A stretch of 64,000 nucleotides of DNA from Strigops habroptila (taxonomy: Eukaryota; Chordata; Aves; Psittaciformes; Psittacidae). Each line of letters starts with the position of its first letter. Position 1 is the stretch's first letter. The notes under the pieces were generated by a model, which made no database searches, had not been told where the DNA came from, and worked only from the letters and a program-made list of their open reading frames with translations. The stretch spans positions 30,172,705-30,236,704 of the forward strand of contig NC_044279.2 in assembly GCF_004027225.2 (NCBI RefSeq). Reading direction: 5' to 3'. Below are positions 39,992 to 51,639 of the stretch, piece by piece. The position numbers and the translations under genes were made by a program.

Positions 39992-40850
39992 GGTAAATAA
40001 ATAAATATTTGACCTGCCCTAAAAATAATGTTTTTATTTCAAGACGGGGTCAAGGCTTAGAGGTTTTTTCTCAGCAAAATGAAAAATAACACATGTGAAA
40101 TAAATTATTTTTAATGGGATTGTGAGTCTACTGAGGATTTAATAGAAAAATAAGTGAAAATTCAATGGGAAATCCAACTGAAGAAAAGGTCTTTACAACA
40201 AAACAATTTTCAAGTGTCTCTATTCTACTATAGTGCTAAAGGCTGGGAGGTCATTTTTCAGTATTTAATAATTTTTATTTTTGTGGAGTAAGTTGTATCA
40301 TGACCACAAGAATTTCCATGGGTTTTGACCTTCTCTATGACTTTTGCGTGTTCTTAGTGGCAGATAAAAACAGCGATTTTGATTTAATTTCATTTCTTCT
40401 CCCTCAGTCTGCCCCTTTAATCACAAAAGAGAGATTTAATAAAATGAATTAATCTAATATGAAAGATAACACATATTTGTATGCAATCTTCTTTGAAGCT
40501 ACAGCACTCATATCCTTTTGTTTACAGTTGGGAGACTGGCAATTTGAAGTCTTCCTGAGGAGGAAACTGGTAAGGTTAAAAGTACGTCCATGCTGCATGT
40601 ACATGTATAGTACACAATACTGCACCTACACTGATTAATCACTGTGATCACGACTATGTTACAAAACCAGCTCAGGAATCTCACAAACAGACTACCATCT
40701 CTTTAGCACTAAATGTATCAACAGACAGGAGAAAGGCAAATTCATAAACAGGATGCTGAAGTAGACTACAATGGTTTATAAAATCAGCATGATCTCTTTT
40801 CTCTCCTTCTTTCCCCTTCAATCCCATTGTGGGACTGATATTAATACCTC

Positions 40851-41482
40851 GTCCTAGTTTCAGCTGGGATAGAGTTAATTTTCTTCTTCTTAGTAGCTGG
40901 TGCAGTGTTGCGTTGTGGCTTTAGTCTGGGAACAATGCTGATAACACACCAATGTTTTAGTTGCTTCACAGTAGCACTTACCTCAGTCAAGGACTTTTCA
41001 GTCTCTCATGCTCTTCCAGTGAGGAGGGGCACAAGAAGCTGGGAGGAAGCAGAGACAGGACACCTGACTCAAACAGGCCAAAGGGTATTCCATACCACAG
41101 CTCGTCATGCCCAGTATATAAACTGGGAGAAGCTGGTTGGGAGCTTCTGATCACTGCTCAGGAATGAGCTGGGTATCAGTCAGTGGGTGGTGAGCAATTG
41201 TATTGTGCATCACTTATTGATTTTCTTTTCAGGGGGGGTATTCCTCTCTCTTTCTCCCTCCTCCTCTATAATTATTAATATTATTGCTGTTGTTGTTGTT
41301 GATGATGTTATTATTATTGTTGTCATCATCATCATTACTATATTTAATTATTAAACTGTTCTTATCTCAACCCCCAGGTTTTTACCTTTTTTCTGATTCT
41401 TCTCATCCCACCAGGGTGGGGAGTGGGGCATGAGTAAGCTGCTGCATGGTACTTAGTTGCCACCTATGGTTAAACCATGACA
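40851..41482 (+). mobile_element. Solo LTR of an avian ERVL-type endogenous retrovirus
   Basis: Begins GTCCTAGTTTCAGCTGGG, carries a TATA box (AGTATATAAACTGGG) at about 41112-41127, and ends GGTTAAACCATGACA. The 5-base repeat ACCTC flanks it (40846-40850 and 41483-41487), consistent with target-site duplication. No gag, pol or env text adjoins it, so it is a solo LTR left by recombination. An internal run of GTT, GAT, ATT and CAT triplets lies at 41281-41344. The family assignment is from recall of bird LTR consensus. Confidence 0.82.
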
Positions 41483-41487
41483 ACCTC

Positions 41488-43050
41488 AAGCAAGGGTAAG
41501 ACTATGAGAACAGATCACAGAGAAACTGAACAATCTCAGCAAACCTTGCTACTGACAGCAGCTGTAAGAATCCATAATCCAGATTTGGCTGAACACTGCT
41601 GCAGCTGCCTGAGTTTACAACAGCTTTTCTCTAATACCATGTTGCAAAGAGTACGAATCACAACAAATTAACGTAGTATACCAGATAATTTTTTTCCTAA
41701 ATGGAAGCCTATTTGTAGAAAATCTTGGTTCCCAAGGTTGTTTCCTTTTAGTTTTCCCCCCACTTCAGAATCTATCTATCTCAATTAGGGGGAAACAGCA
41801 TGTCAAGACCATAAGGAAACAAACGGGTTTGCCTTTACCCTCACACTCCCTTCCCAGCAAATTGAAGAAGAGTAACTGAATTGGCCCCAGGCCACTAACC
41901 CCTGGAAACTCTGCTGATAGCAGACACTGAGCTGTAGAACAGGCTGGCTTATCTCCAGTTCTCTCTTCAGATGGAGAAAAAATTTTGGGTGTGTGCTCCA
42001 AAATTACCTTGACCATCCTCACTCCATGAGTTAACAAAAAGCCGGGCAGGATCTTTACTCTTCTAGCAGAATACGGAGTAAACATGCACACCTAGGCAGA
42101 GCTAGGGCTACGTGGGTTGAAACAGGAACATGTTGAATACAAAACTAAGCCCAGGCTCAGGCATTGAAGATAAAAACAAATTTAAGTTTCATGATCTGAA
42201 AGATGATCAAGGAATTATACGTAAAAAGACCAGAATGTGCAATACAAGTCACCTCTGGGATAACTAACAGAAGACTAACAGAATGTAGTACCAGAAGCAT
42301 GTATTTGTACAATTTTCACAATACATAATGTATGGTAGACATATATTTCAGGGAAAGGTGTTTGTCACTTAACCTAAAACAATTCAACAAGAGCCCTGAG
42401 AACATACAGCTCTTTCAAGGCCTGCACACATACACAGCACACAGTGTCCGGACAGCAGACATGCTATAATAGGTATCAGACCCAGCATGTGGATACAGGT
42501 TAAAGGGCAAGCACACTGTGCAACAAGAAGACTTTGCCATGTTTATAAAAAGGGAGGTGGCCCTCTTTGTATAAATTGTTCTAGTGATGTAAGACTATGC
42601 TCCATCTTGCATATAATCAGTTCAATGTAACTTAATATTTTCATAACTTTGTAATTGTGCCCTTTCCATCTTTTTCATCCGCACTAGCAGACATTCAGGA
42701 TAATGTCATATTGAAATTTAATCCACTCTGGGACTATAACTTGCTGAGAAAATTAAAAAAGGATAACAGATGAAAATATTTAAGTCCCCTTAGCTGTTCT
42801 TTTACTCCAATAGCATCCTTCTCCTGCTGCCTAGCTTTGCTTCATTCCAAACCACATCTGTCCAAGTTAAATTTTTTTCCTAAATTATTTATGTTCAGTA
42901 GTGTGGGAAGGCACATTTTAATTAACTTCTGCTGAAATCTAATGTTTCTTGGCTAGCTAGTAGGGAGAGATTCAGCTCACAGATTAAGACTTAAATTTAG
43001 ATGTCTGCTTAGAATTACAGAATCATACAGCTGCTCAAGAAAGGGACAAC
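41488..43050. other. Intergenic, nothing recognised
   Basis: No repeat family, RNA gene or exon. Open frames of 64-108 codons lack any signature. Confidence 0.65.
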
Positions 43051-43490
43051 ACTGAATTCATACAATCGTAGAATCATAAAGTATTTTGGGTGGGAAAGGA
43101 CTTTAAGATCAACTAGTTCCAACCCCCTGCCATGGGCAGGGACCCCTTCTACTAGACCATGTTGTTCAAACCCCTGTCCAACCTGGCCTTGAGACCAGTT
43201 TACTTAGAGTTTGTCCAGTCAGGTCTCGAAAACCTCCAAGACCGTAGACCCCAAATCCTCCCTGGGTAACCAGTTGCAAATGCTTAATTATTCTTTTTAG
43301 GAAAAAGTTTTCCTTAGATGTCACCAGACCTGCCCCTGATTCTGACCATCTTCTCTTGTTCTCCCATGACCTCAGTAAGAGCATGGCTGGCACCTCTTGC
43401 CGGCCTGTCCATAGGTACTGGGGGGCACTGTTAGGGCCCCTGAAGCCATCTGTCCTCCAGGCTGAACTAGCTGTATTGGAAGCCTTGCCA
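43051..43490 (-). mobile_element. Old CR1 3' fragment, minus strand
   Basis: Reads on the plus strand as a reversed CR1 end: ATCGTAGAATCATAAAG, CCAACCCCCTGCCATGGGCAG, CTGTCCAACCTGGCCTTGA, then TCCTCCAGGCTGAAC near 43455-43470. More diverged than the element that follows it. Its edge may be truncated by insertion of that element. Confidence 0.85.
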
Positions 43491-43599
43491 AGAATGTTGT
43501 ATTTGAGGAGTTTTTGATCTTGAAGAAGACATGTCTCCTCTACTGAGCCTTGTTCTTAAAGCCTATGCTGACACCGGTGAATGTTAAGACAGAGATGAT

Positions 43600-44243
43600 G
43601 TCCCAGCTTGTCCAGAGAAGATGATTGTTTGCTACACAAAATAAAAAGCTCCACAATGTGGGAAGGAGGAAGTACCCCCACAGATGGCATCTGTGCAGTG
43701 TGCTGGGATCCATCTAAAGTCTGTCCAATGAGAATTTGGTCATTTGCGGGTCATAGTAGTAGGGGACTCTACTTTGAAAGGCACAGAGGCATCCATCTGC
43801 CGGCCTGATCCAGTCTCGAGGGAGGTGTGTTGCCTGCCAGGGGCTCAGACCAGGGATGTTGCTGAGAGGCTGCCTGCTCTAGTAAGTCCTGCTGACTATT
43901 ACCCCCTTCTAGTGGTCCATGTGGGTACTAGAGATATAGATAGCAGTAGCCTGGAGAACATTAAGAGGGACTACAGAGCCCTGGGAGAGGTGGTTAGGGG
44001 CTCTGGAGCTCAGTTTTTTCATCGATTCTCCAGGACAAAGGGGAGGACCTTAAAAAAGCTAGGCGCGTTTGGCAGGTTAATAAATGGTTAGAATGGTGGT
44101 GCCATAGTCAGGGGTTTGGCTATTTGGATCATGGGGCTCCATTTGGGAGGCCAGGTCTACTGGAGGCTGGTGGAGCTGGTCTGACAAAGAAGGGGAAGAG
44201 CTGTTTTGGTAGGAGGCTTGCCAGGCTGGTCAAGAAAGCTTTA
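43600..44243 (+). pseudogene. CR1 ORF1 remnant (esterase-like domain), frameshifted
   Basis: Three frames carry successive parts of ORF1: a cysteine-containing piece (CAVCWD) at 43608-43740, the esterase-like core VIVVGDSTLKGTEASICRPD to LLVVHVGTRD at about 43747-43935, and the basic C-terminal piece ending LVKKALNW at about 44235. The GDS motif of SGNH-type hydrolases is visible. The CR1 ORF1 protein is known to bind nucleic acid and carry an esterase domain. At least two frame changes mean this copy cannot make it whole. Confidence 0.8.
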
Positions 44244-44251
44244 AACTGGAT

Positions 44252-47150
44252 GTGTTGGGGGAGGGGAGCATTGATCCATCCCAACACTCCTGGTCAGTTG
44301 CCAGCACCTGTAATAAGTGCTTGGAGCGAGGCAGAGGTGTTCCAGCTGCCCCAGCCATTAAGTCGGCTGCATTTGGAGCTTGGCTAAGGTGCCTCTATAC
44401 AAACGCCCGTAGTAGGGGGAACAAGCAAGAGGAATTAGAGATGTGTGCAAGGCTACGGGAATATGATGTCATTGGTATCACAGAAACATGGTGGGATGGC
44501 TCCTATGAGTGGAATGTCGGAATGGAAGGTTACAGGCTGTTTAGAAAAGACAGGCCAGGCAGATGGGGAGGGGGCGTTGCTATCTATGTCAGTGATAGGC
44601 TAGAGAGTTTGGAACTCTGTCTGGGGATGGGTGATGAGGTAACAGAGTGTTTGTGGGTCAGGATCAAAGGGAAAACAGCAACAGGGGACATTACGGTGGG
44701 GATCTGTTACAGGCCGCCTGATCAAGAGGACTCTGTGGATGAAGCACTCTACATGCAGATAGGAGCAGCCTCACGCTCGCAGGCCCTTGTCCTCATGGGG
44801 GACTTCAACCATCCTGACATCTGTTGGAGGGATGGTACAGCCCGGCACAAGCAATCCAGGAGATTCCTAGATTGTGTGGAAGACAACTTCCTCTTTCAAG
44901 CAATAGAGCAGCCGACAAGGAGAGGTGCCATGCTTGACCTCGTGCTCACCAACAGGGAGGGACTGGTTGGAAATGTGACGCTCCAGGGCAGCCTTGGCTC
45001 TAGTGATCATGAGATGGTTGAGTTTGAGATCATCAGGACAGTGAGAAGAGCATGCAGCAAGCTCACTGCCCTGGACTTCAAGAAAGCAGACTTTGGCCTC
45101 TTCAGGAAACTCCTTAGTAAGGTTTCATGGGATACAGTCCTAGAGGGCAGGGGGGCCCAAGACTGCTGGTCGATATTCAAGGATCACCTGCTACGTGCTC
45201 AAGACTGTTGCATCCCAACTAGAAGAAAGTGCAGCAGGAGGGCCAGGAGACCTCCATGGATGGACAAGGAGCTGCTGAGGAAACTTAGAGGGAAAAAAGA
45301 AGCTTATAGAAGGTGGAAGCGAGGACAGGTGGCCTGGGAAGAATATAGGAGCATTGCCCAGGAAGCTAGGGACCAGGTTAGGAAAGCTAAGGCCCAGCTA
45401 GAATTAAGTTTGGCAAGGGATGTAAAAGATAACAGGAAAGGATTCTATAGATACGTAGCAAATAAAAGACAGACTAGGGACAATGTGAGCCCTCTCCGGA
45501 AGCTATCGGGAGAACTGGATTGGGAGAAGGCTGAGGTTCTTAATGACTTCTTTGCCTCCATCTTCACCAGCAAATGCTCTGACCACACCATGAAAGTCTT
45601 GGAAAGCAAATGCAGGGACTCTGAAAATGAAGACCTTAGGCCCACTGTAGGAGAGGATCAGGTTCGAGACCATCTTAAGAACCTGAACGTGCACAAGTCC
45701 ATGGGACCTGATGAAATCCATCCACGGGTCCTGAAGGAGCTGGCGAATGAAGTTGCTAAACCACTGTCCATCATATTCGAAAAATCCTGGCAGTCAGGTG
45801 AAGTTCCTGATGACTGGAAGAAGGGCAATATAACCCCCATTTTCAAGAAGGGGAAGGTGGAAGACCCAGGGAACTACAGACCAGTCAGTCTCACCTCTGT
45901 GCCTGGCAAAATCTTGGAGCAGTTTCTCCTGGAAAACATGCTAAGGCACATGAAAAACAACGAGGTGGTTGGTGACAGCCAACATGGCTTCACTAAGGGG
46001 AAATCCTGCCTGACCAATCTGGTGGCCTTCTATGATGGAGCCATGGAACTGATGGACAGGGGCAGAGCAGTTGACGTCATCTACCTGGACTTGTGCAAAG
46101 CGTTCGACACTGTCCCGCATGCCATCCTTGTCTCTAAATTGGAGAGACATCAATTTGATAGATGGACCACTCGGTGGATAAAAAACTGGCTCGATGGCCG
46201 CACGCAAAGAGTTGTGGTAAATGGCTCGATATCCAGTTGGAAACCTGTAACGAGTGGTGTCCCTCAGGGATCGGTGTTGGGACTGGTCCTGTTCAACATC
46301 TTTGTCGGCAACATGGACAGTGGGATTGAGTGCGCCCTCAGCAAGTTTGCTGACGATACCAAGCTGTGTGGCTCAGTTGATACGCTGGAGGGAAGGGATG
46401 CCATCCAGAGGGACCTTGACACGCTTGTGAGGTGGGCCGATGCCAACCTTATGAAGTTTAACCAAGCCAAGTGTAAGGTCCTACACCTGGGTCGGGGCAA
46501 TCCCAGGCACTGCTACAGGCTGGGCAGAGAAGAGATTCAGAGCAGCCCTGCAGAAAAGGACTTGGGGGTGTTGGTTGACGAGAAGCTTAACATGAGCCGG
46601 CAGTGTGTGCTTGCAGCCCAGAAAGCCAACCGTATCCTGGGCTGCATCAAAAGAAGCGTGACCAGCAGGTCGAAGGAGGTGATCCTGCCCCTCTACTCTG
46701 CTCTTGTGAGACCTCACTTGGAGTACTGCGTACAGTTCTGGTGTCCTCAACATAAAAAGGACATGGAGCTGTTGGAGCGAGTCCAGAGGAGGGCCACGAG
46801 GATGATAAGAGGGCTTGGAGCACCTCCCGTATGAAGACAGGCGGAGAGAGTTGGGGCTGTTCAGCCTGGAGAAGAGAAGGCTGTGTGGAGACCTCATAGC
46901 AGCCTTCCAGTATCTGAAGGGGGTCTACAAGGATGCTGGGGAGGGACTCTTCCTTAGGGACTGTAGTGGTAGGACAAGGGGTAATGGGTTCAAACTTAAA
47001 CAGGGGAAGTTTAGATTAGATATAAGGAAGAAGTTCTTTACAGTGAGGGTGGTGAAGCACTGGAATGGGTTGCCCAGGGAGGTTGTGGATGCTCCATCCC
47101 TGGCGGTGTTCAAGGCCAGGTTGGACAGAGCCTTGGACCACGTGGTTTAG
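44252..47150 (+). pseudogene. CR1 ORF2: APE-type endonuclease plus reverse transcriptase, one frameshift
   Basis: An uninterrupted frame of 860 codons runs 44252-46834, then continues in another frame to the stop at 47150. Endonuclease residues seen: N51 (YTNARS), E78 (ITETWW), D184-N186 (GDFNH), D252-H253 (SSDH). Reverse transcriptase: NYRPVSL, D613 (YLDLCKAFD), GVPQGSVLG and the catalytic pair D701-D702 in FADD. The break is a one-base surplus T at 46815-46816, after RMIRG, costing about the last 110 codons. The frame opens with GTG and has no ATG before residue 64, inside the endonuclease, so ORF2 initiation is not explained by a plain ATG. The product would reverse-transcribe CR1 RNA at a nicked target. 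Catalytic residues look intact. Confidence 0.92.
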
Positions 47151-47404
47151 GGCAAGGTGTCCCTGCCCATGGCAGGGGGGTTGGAACTAGATGATCTTAA
47201 GGTCCTTTCCAACCCTTACGATTCTATGATTCTATGAGCTGTGGAGGCACAAGAAATCAAAGATAGCTGCGTAAAGGTCTTGAAGTATCAATTCCCCAAG
47301 CAGAATCTAAACCCCTGATTTAGCAATCCAGAACCCTGATTTAGGGATCCAAGCACCTTGACACTGTGTGTAAACTGCCTGGACTTAGCAAAGTAGGAAA
47401 TGAA

Positions 47405-47451
47405 GGGGAGGGGGGGGAGGGTGTGTGTGTGAGGTGTGTGGAGAGAGAGGT
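47405..47451. repeat. G-run and GT-rich tract just past the full-length CR1
   Basis: GGGGAGGGGGGGGAGGG (47405-47421) then GTGTGTGTGTGAGG and GAGAGAGAGG. The G-runs satisfy a G-quadruplex pattern. Confidence 0.85.
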
Positions 47452-50400
47452 AGCTAAACCCCAGGTCCCAATTCTAATCTAGAGTCTTAACTCTGAACAA
47501 GTACCATTACCCATTCAAAATGCAGAGCCCGTAACTCTAAAGGCACCTTACAACCATTCCTTCAAGGAAAAGGCTGGGATTTGCCCAGTTCTTTCAAATG
47601 GGGTGAGAAAATAGAGATTTCTGGGCAGGGAGAGCAGGAACAGGAACAAGGTAATCGACAATGTCTAGTATAACACTATTTTCAATGGAATATTTGCCCA
47701 GGTGATGCAAGAAAATGGGGTCAGTGCTGGTTTCAGACTGAGAAGGTTTAAATACACATTTCTAATTCCCCATGAGTATTTCCTTTTTACCAACTTATTG
47801 GCAAGGCAGAATGGAAAATGCTTTCTAGTCACCTAATTGAAACTAGGTGACTAGGCAGAAAGGAATGGAAGATTCATGGAACTAAGAAGAAACCCTGGAA
47901 AAAGGGATGTAGTTCTTTATCCCTGTGGCTAAGTGCTCCCATGGGAAGGGGAATGCCACAGTCTGGTGTTTGCTTCTATATATACATTTTATATCAAAAA
48001 CTATTGTGTAATGAGAATAATCTGCGGAACCAAGACCAGAAGCTATGGCCACCTTTGTAGACGACTTCCTAATCATGAGGTGGGGAAGTCATATTTATTT
48101 TTGCACTTACCCTTCTGTTCCAGTGAACTTGCTTCTCTTGTTTGGAACAACACCAAGAGGAAAAACTCCATGGGAATAACTTGGGTCTCTCCAAATTATA
48201 GTTCTTAAGGCTGCCAGCACTGCCCAATGCGACACTGAAGATAGCCAGACTGGCCTGGAGTCTGTGCAGCCACAGCACCAGCACAGAGGGAAAGATCAGG
48301 TGGGATTTGTGTGACCTGTTATGGTTCTGGTATGGTACATGCATATCATAGTTTAATAGCAATGAAGTCTGTGCTTGTTATCAGTCCCATAAATGCACTA
48401 CCCATCTATGCATAACAGGCAATGCAAAGCAGGTTTTTGTACAGCAATCCCAGACTGCTTTGTTAACTAACAGCACCTTGTGCATGCACAGAGAACAACT
48501 GCTTCATACATGGTGCAGACTGTAGCTCAAATCCTGCAAGCAGTCACATCAGCGTGGTGCTACAGCTAGGTGCACTGACATTTTGACATGTGGTTCGGTG
48601 TGGATGGACCCTTGGGGATTCCAACCCTTCTGCTACACTTCTTTTGGAAGATGTATCTGGGAGAGGAGTAGGGTAACAACCCAAAATATTCACCAGCTGC
48701 TAGGTGAACAGATTACACAATATTTAGTACAACAGTTTATAATATTCTATGAAAATGAGTTGCCTCCTTAGCAAATGTGTTACTTCTATACTATGTTCTA
48801 ACATCGATGAGAATAAGGAGCAAAGCAGCCTAACTACTTCAGGTAATCAGACTGATGTAAGACAAAGATACTAAGCAGTTGCAATATAAATCTTACACTG
48901 CCTGCTTCAACTTGCAGTGAATGTTCATTCAAGTTGCAAATTAATTCTTTTGTATTCTGTCTCTGAAAAAAAGGAAATATTTTCCCACTTTTGTCTGCCA
49001 TCTAGTGTTAAGAGGCACTTTGTGTTATGCGTTTACTGTGTTATGCATTTACAAAGCTTAAAATACTTGGGAGCACTACACAGCTTCCGCCTATGCCATA
49101 CTATATTGATGAAAATAGGACACAGCATTTTGCATAAGGCTTTAATTGAAGATGTTAGATTTAAGCAGTTATCTCAGATACCATTATTAGCAGAATACTA
49201 CCCTACCCCTGTATGTTAATTTGTCATAGCGCTTTGAAACACTTAGGGTTTTTTAGTTTGAGTCTGTTAGGTGACAGTGCTGTGTTTCCAGGATACCATC
49301 CATAATAAATACGGCAAATCAAAACAAAAACCCTGCCTGTACATACTGAAATACTACTCATATCATACCTCTGTATCTAATATACAGTGTAAATTTATGC
49401 AAACCCATTTTCTCAGAATTAATATCTCACCCCTGCAAGCTGTTCTATGCAGGTTTAATTCATCTAAGCTGAAGTCACTGAACTCTGCAACTGGAATAGC
49501 AATAACATGTAAGACTTAATTTTGTAAAGAGTTCCAAAATTAATTTATTTCAGTGTATTTGTGCCAGCTTTTATAGTGAAATAGAGTATAAGAAGAAAAT
49601 AGAAAATTTTCATATTTCATGGATCAAGAGAGAGAACCCTAGAAAGACAAAATTTGGAACAATTATTTCTGGTAAATATCCAATTTTTTTCAAACTGCCT
49701 CATAATGCATTATGACTCTCTCTCCAAGTAGCAGTTCAAGACAAACATATAAATGTGGATGTGAGAAACAATTAATGACATTTGTAAGTATAGCATACAT
49801 ATAAATGAACACAGTTAACTCACTTGTAGTATGGACATAACAGTAGTTTGATATAACATGACAAAAATCACGTACATCAAAGAATTCTCATTAAAGTACG
49901 AAGACTTACCACAGTTTTTGATCTGTAACTTGATTTACAAAAGTTTGCATCTTACCTGCAAAAGCATGTATGAACGTGAAGAAAGCCTTTGATTTTTTTA
50001 ATCAAGTTACAATGATGGCACTCATTAAAATCAATTTACTTTCAGTGTTGTCCTAAACTGGAAACTACCATGTTTTAAGACACCACTCGGACAGAGCTTG
50101 AGTGCTTGGTATGCAACCTAATAGAGATCAGCAAAAAAACCCATCAATAATCACAATAAATTCTTGCTTGAGAATTCCCATAGAAAGTATTGAAACAAAA
50201 GCATTTTTAAAACAGTTTATGTACATCCTATTAAAATTAAAATTAATATATCTCAAAATGTGATAAATGGGATCATTTCCATACTATGTGAAAATTACTG
50301 TAACTGGAGTTAGCCACCCTCTGAAATCTGCGGGTGGGTTCATCTCTGAAAGTAGGTGTTTAGTCAAATGGGATGAATCAACTCACCTTTAACTATTAAG

Positions 50401-51639
50401 AGAACTTATAAAATTAGCTTAATTGAAGTATCTATCTTTTCTTCTCAATGTCATGGCTGCAGTAAAGAGAAGGCTAAATTGGCAAAATATTTGAGAAGGT
50501 GTGGATGCAGAATTTGTGCCTGGGAATACATAAATTTATCTCTTTTATGAGTGTTTTTTAGTTATTTCAGAGAGTTGTGTGGTTGTTTTGAGAAGCTGAT
50601 GATCATGAGCCTTGGAACATGTCAGATCAGACAGGACTGTTCATCCTTGGGGAAAGCCATGCGACAAGAATGCACTGGGTTCTAATTAGACCTGACATGT
50701 GAAATCCTTCAATCTTTTCTTCAGCAAAGGTATGAATCTACCACATACCATTGTACATATCCCAGTGGCAAGACGAAGGCCTTGGCAGACATAGAAGAGA
50801 ATATTACAATGACATTGTGGGAGAAAGTGTGACTGTTTAGGAAGGAGCTATTTGAAGCTAAAAGGGATCAGTTGCCACGCACCTCCAGTAGTTATTTGCC
50901 AATCAAAGAGAGGCAGGATGTGCCCTGGCACCATGAAGCTTAACTTGACCAAACTTCTTCCTCACTGAACTTGTAGATCTTGTTTTGCCTAACCCTTTGT
51001 TGTTGTAAAAATGCAAGTTACCCTGTTTAAAGCCATCTCAGACCATGGCTTCAGATGGGCCACTGCTGCTTACGTCATCTCGTGAGATCCAATTCAGCTC
51101 ACCACATTGGCAAGCAAACAAGAGCCCTGAGGCTTGCACAAGGGCGGACACAGCTGGGGAAGCTGCTTAAGCTAACACTGTTAGCACAGTCTAAAACATA
51201 TCAGCACAGTGTTGCTCTCATAACACTAAGTGGCCTTTTCCTGAAGAAATTCATACAACAGTGGGAAGCAAAACCTCTCTGCTTAGCCACATCTGGCACT
51301 TAGGGCAGATGCCACTACTGTTTGAGCTATTTAGTTTAAAATTACGCTTAACCATATACAAAATAAAGAATAGCACAAAAGTCTTAAAAACAGTTGCCAG
51401 ATGTGTAGTCACATTCAGACAGGATCGGTGGACCATACCTACAGAACAGGCTACTGTAATCCAGAAAGCACCAACTCTGAAAGCATTTAGGAGGAAACAG
51501 AGGAGCAACTTGGGTGTGAACCACCATGATCCTGTGCAAAAGGATCCTAGACAATACGTGGCGTGTGAGCCATTTGAGTACTTCACTGAGGAAGTGATAC
51601 TGGAATATTGCCTTTAAGTCTTCCCTTGATACCCTCTTA
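47452..51639. other. Intergenic, nothing firmly recognised
   Basis: Mostly AT-rich unique-looking DNA. 51055-51617 holds open frames of 82 and 118 codons (plus) and 111 codons (minus) just 5' of the LTR-type repeat. They match no family I know and could be ERV internal debris. Confidence 0.6.

Larger units (their letters stand above)
43490..47240 (+). mobile_element. Nearly full-length young CR1 retrotransposon
   Basis: Contains the ORF1 esterase-like region, an ORF2 with endonuclease and reverse transcriptase, and a complete 3' end: AGATGATCTTAAGGTCC, TTTCCAACCC and terminal ATTCTATGATTCTATGA. The 5' boundary is uncertain (43490-43600), where it abuts an older minus-strand CR1 tail. The long ORF2 has only one frameshift, so the copy is young, and it is the best subfamily reference in the window. 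The shorter copies at 16.96-18.0 kb and 30.86 kb are close relatives. Confidence 0.93.
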
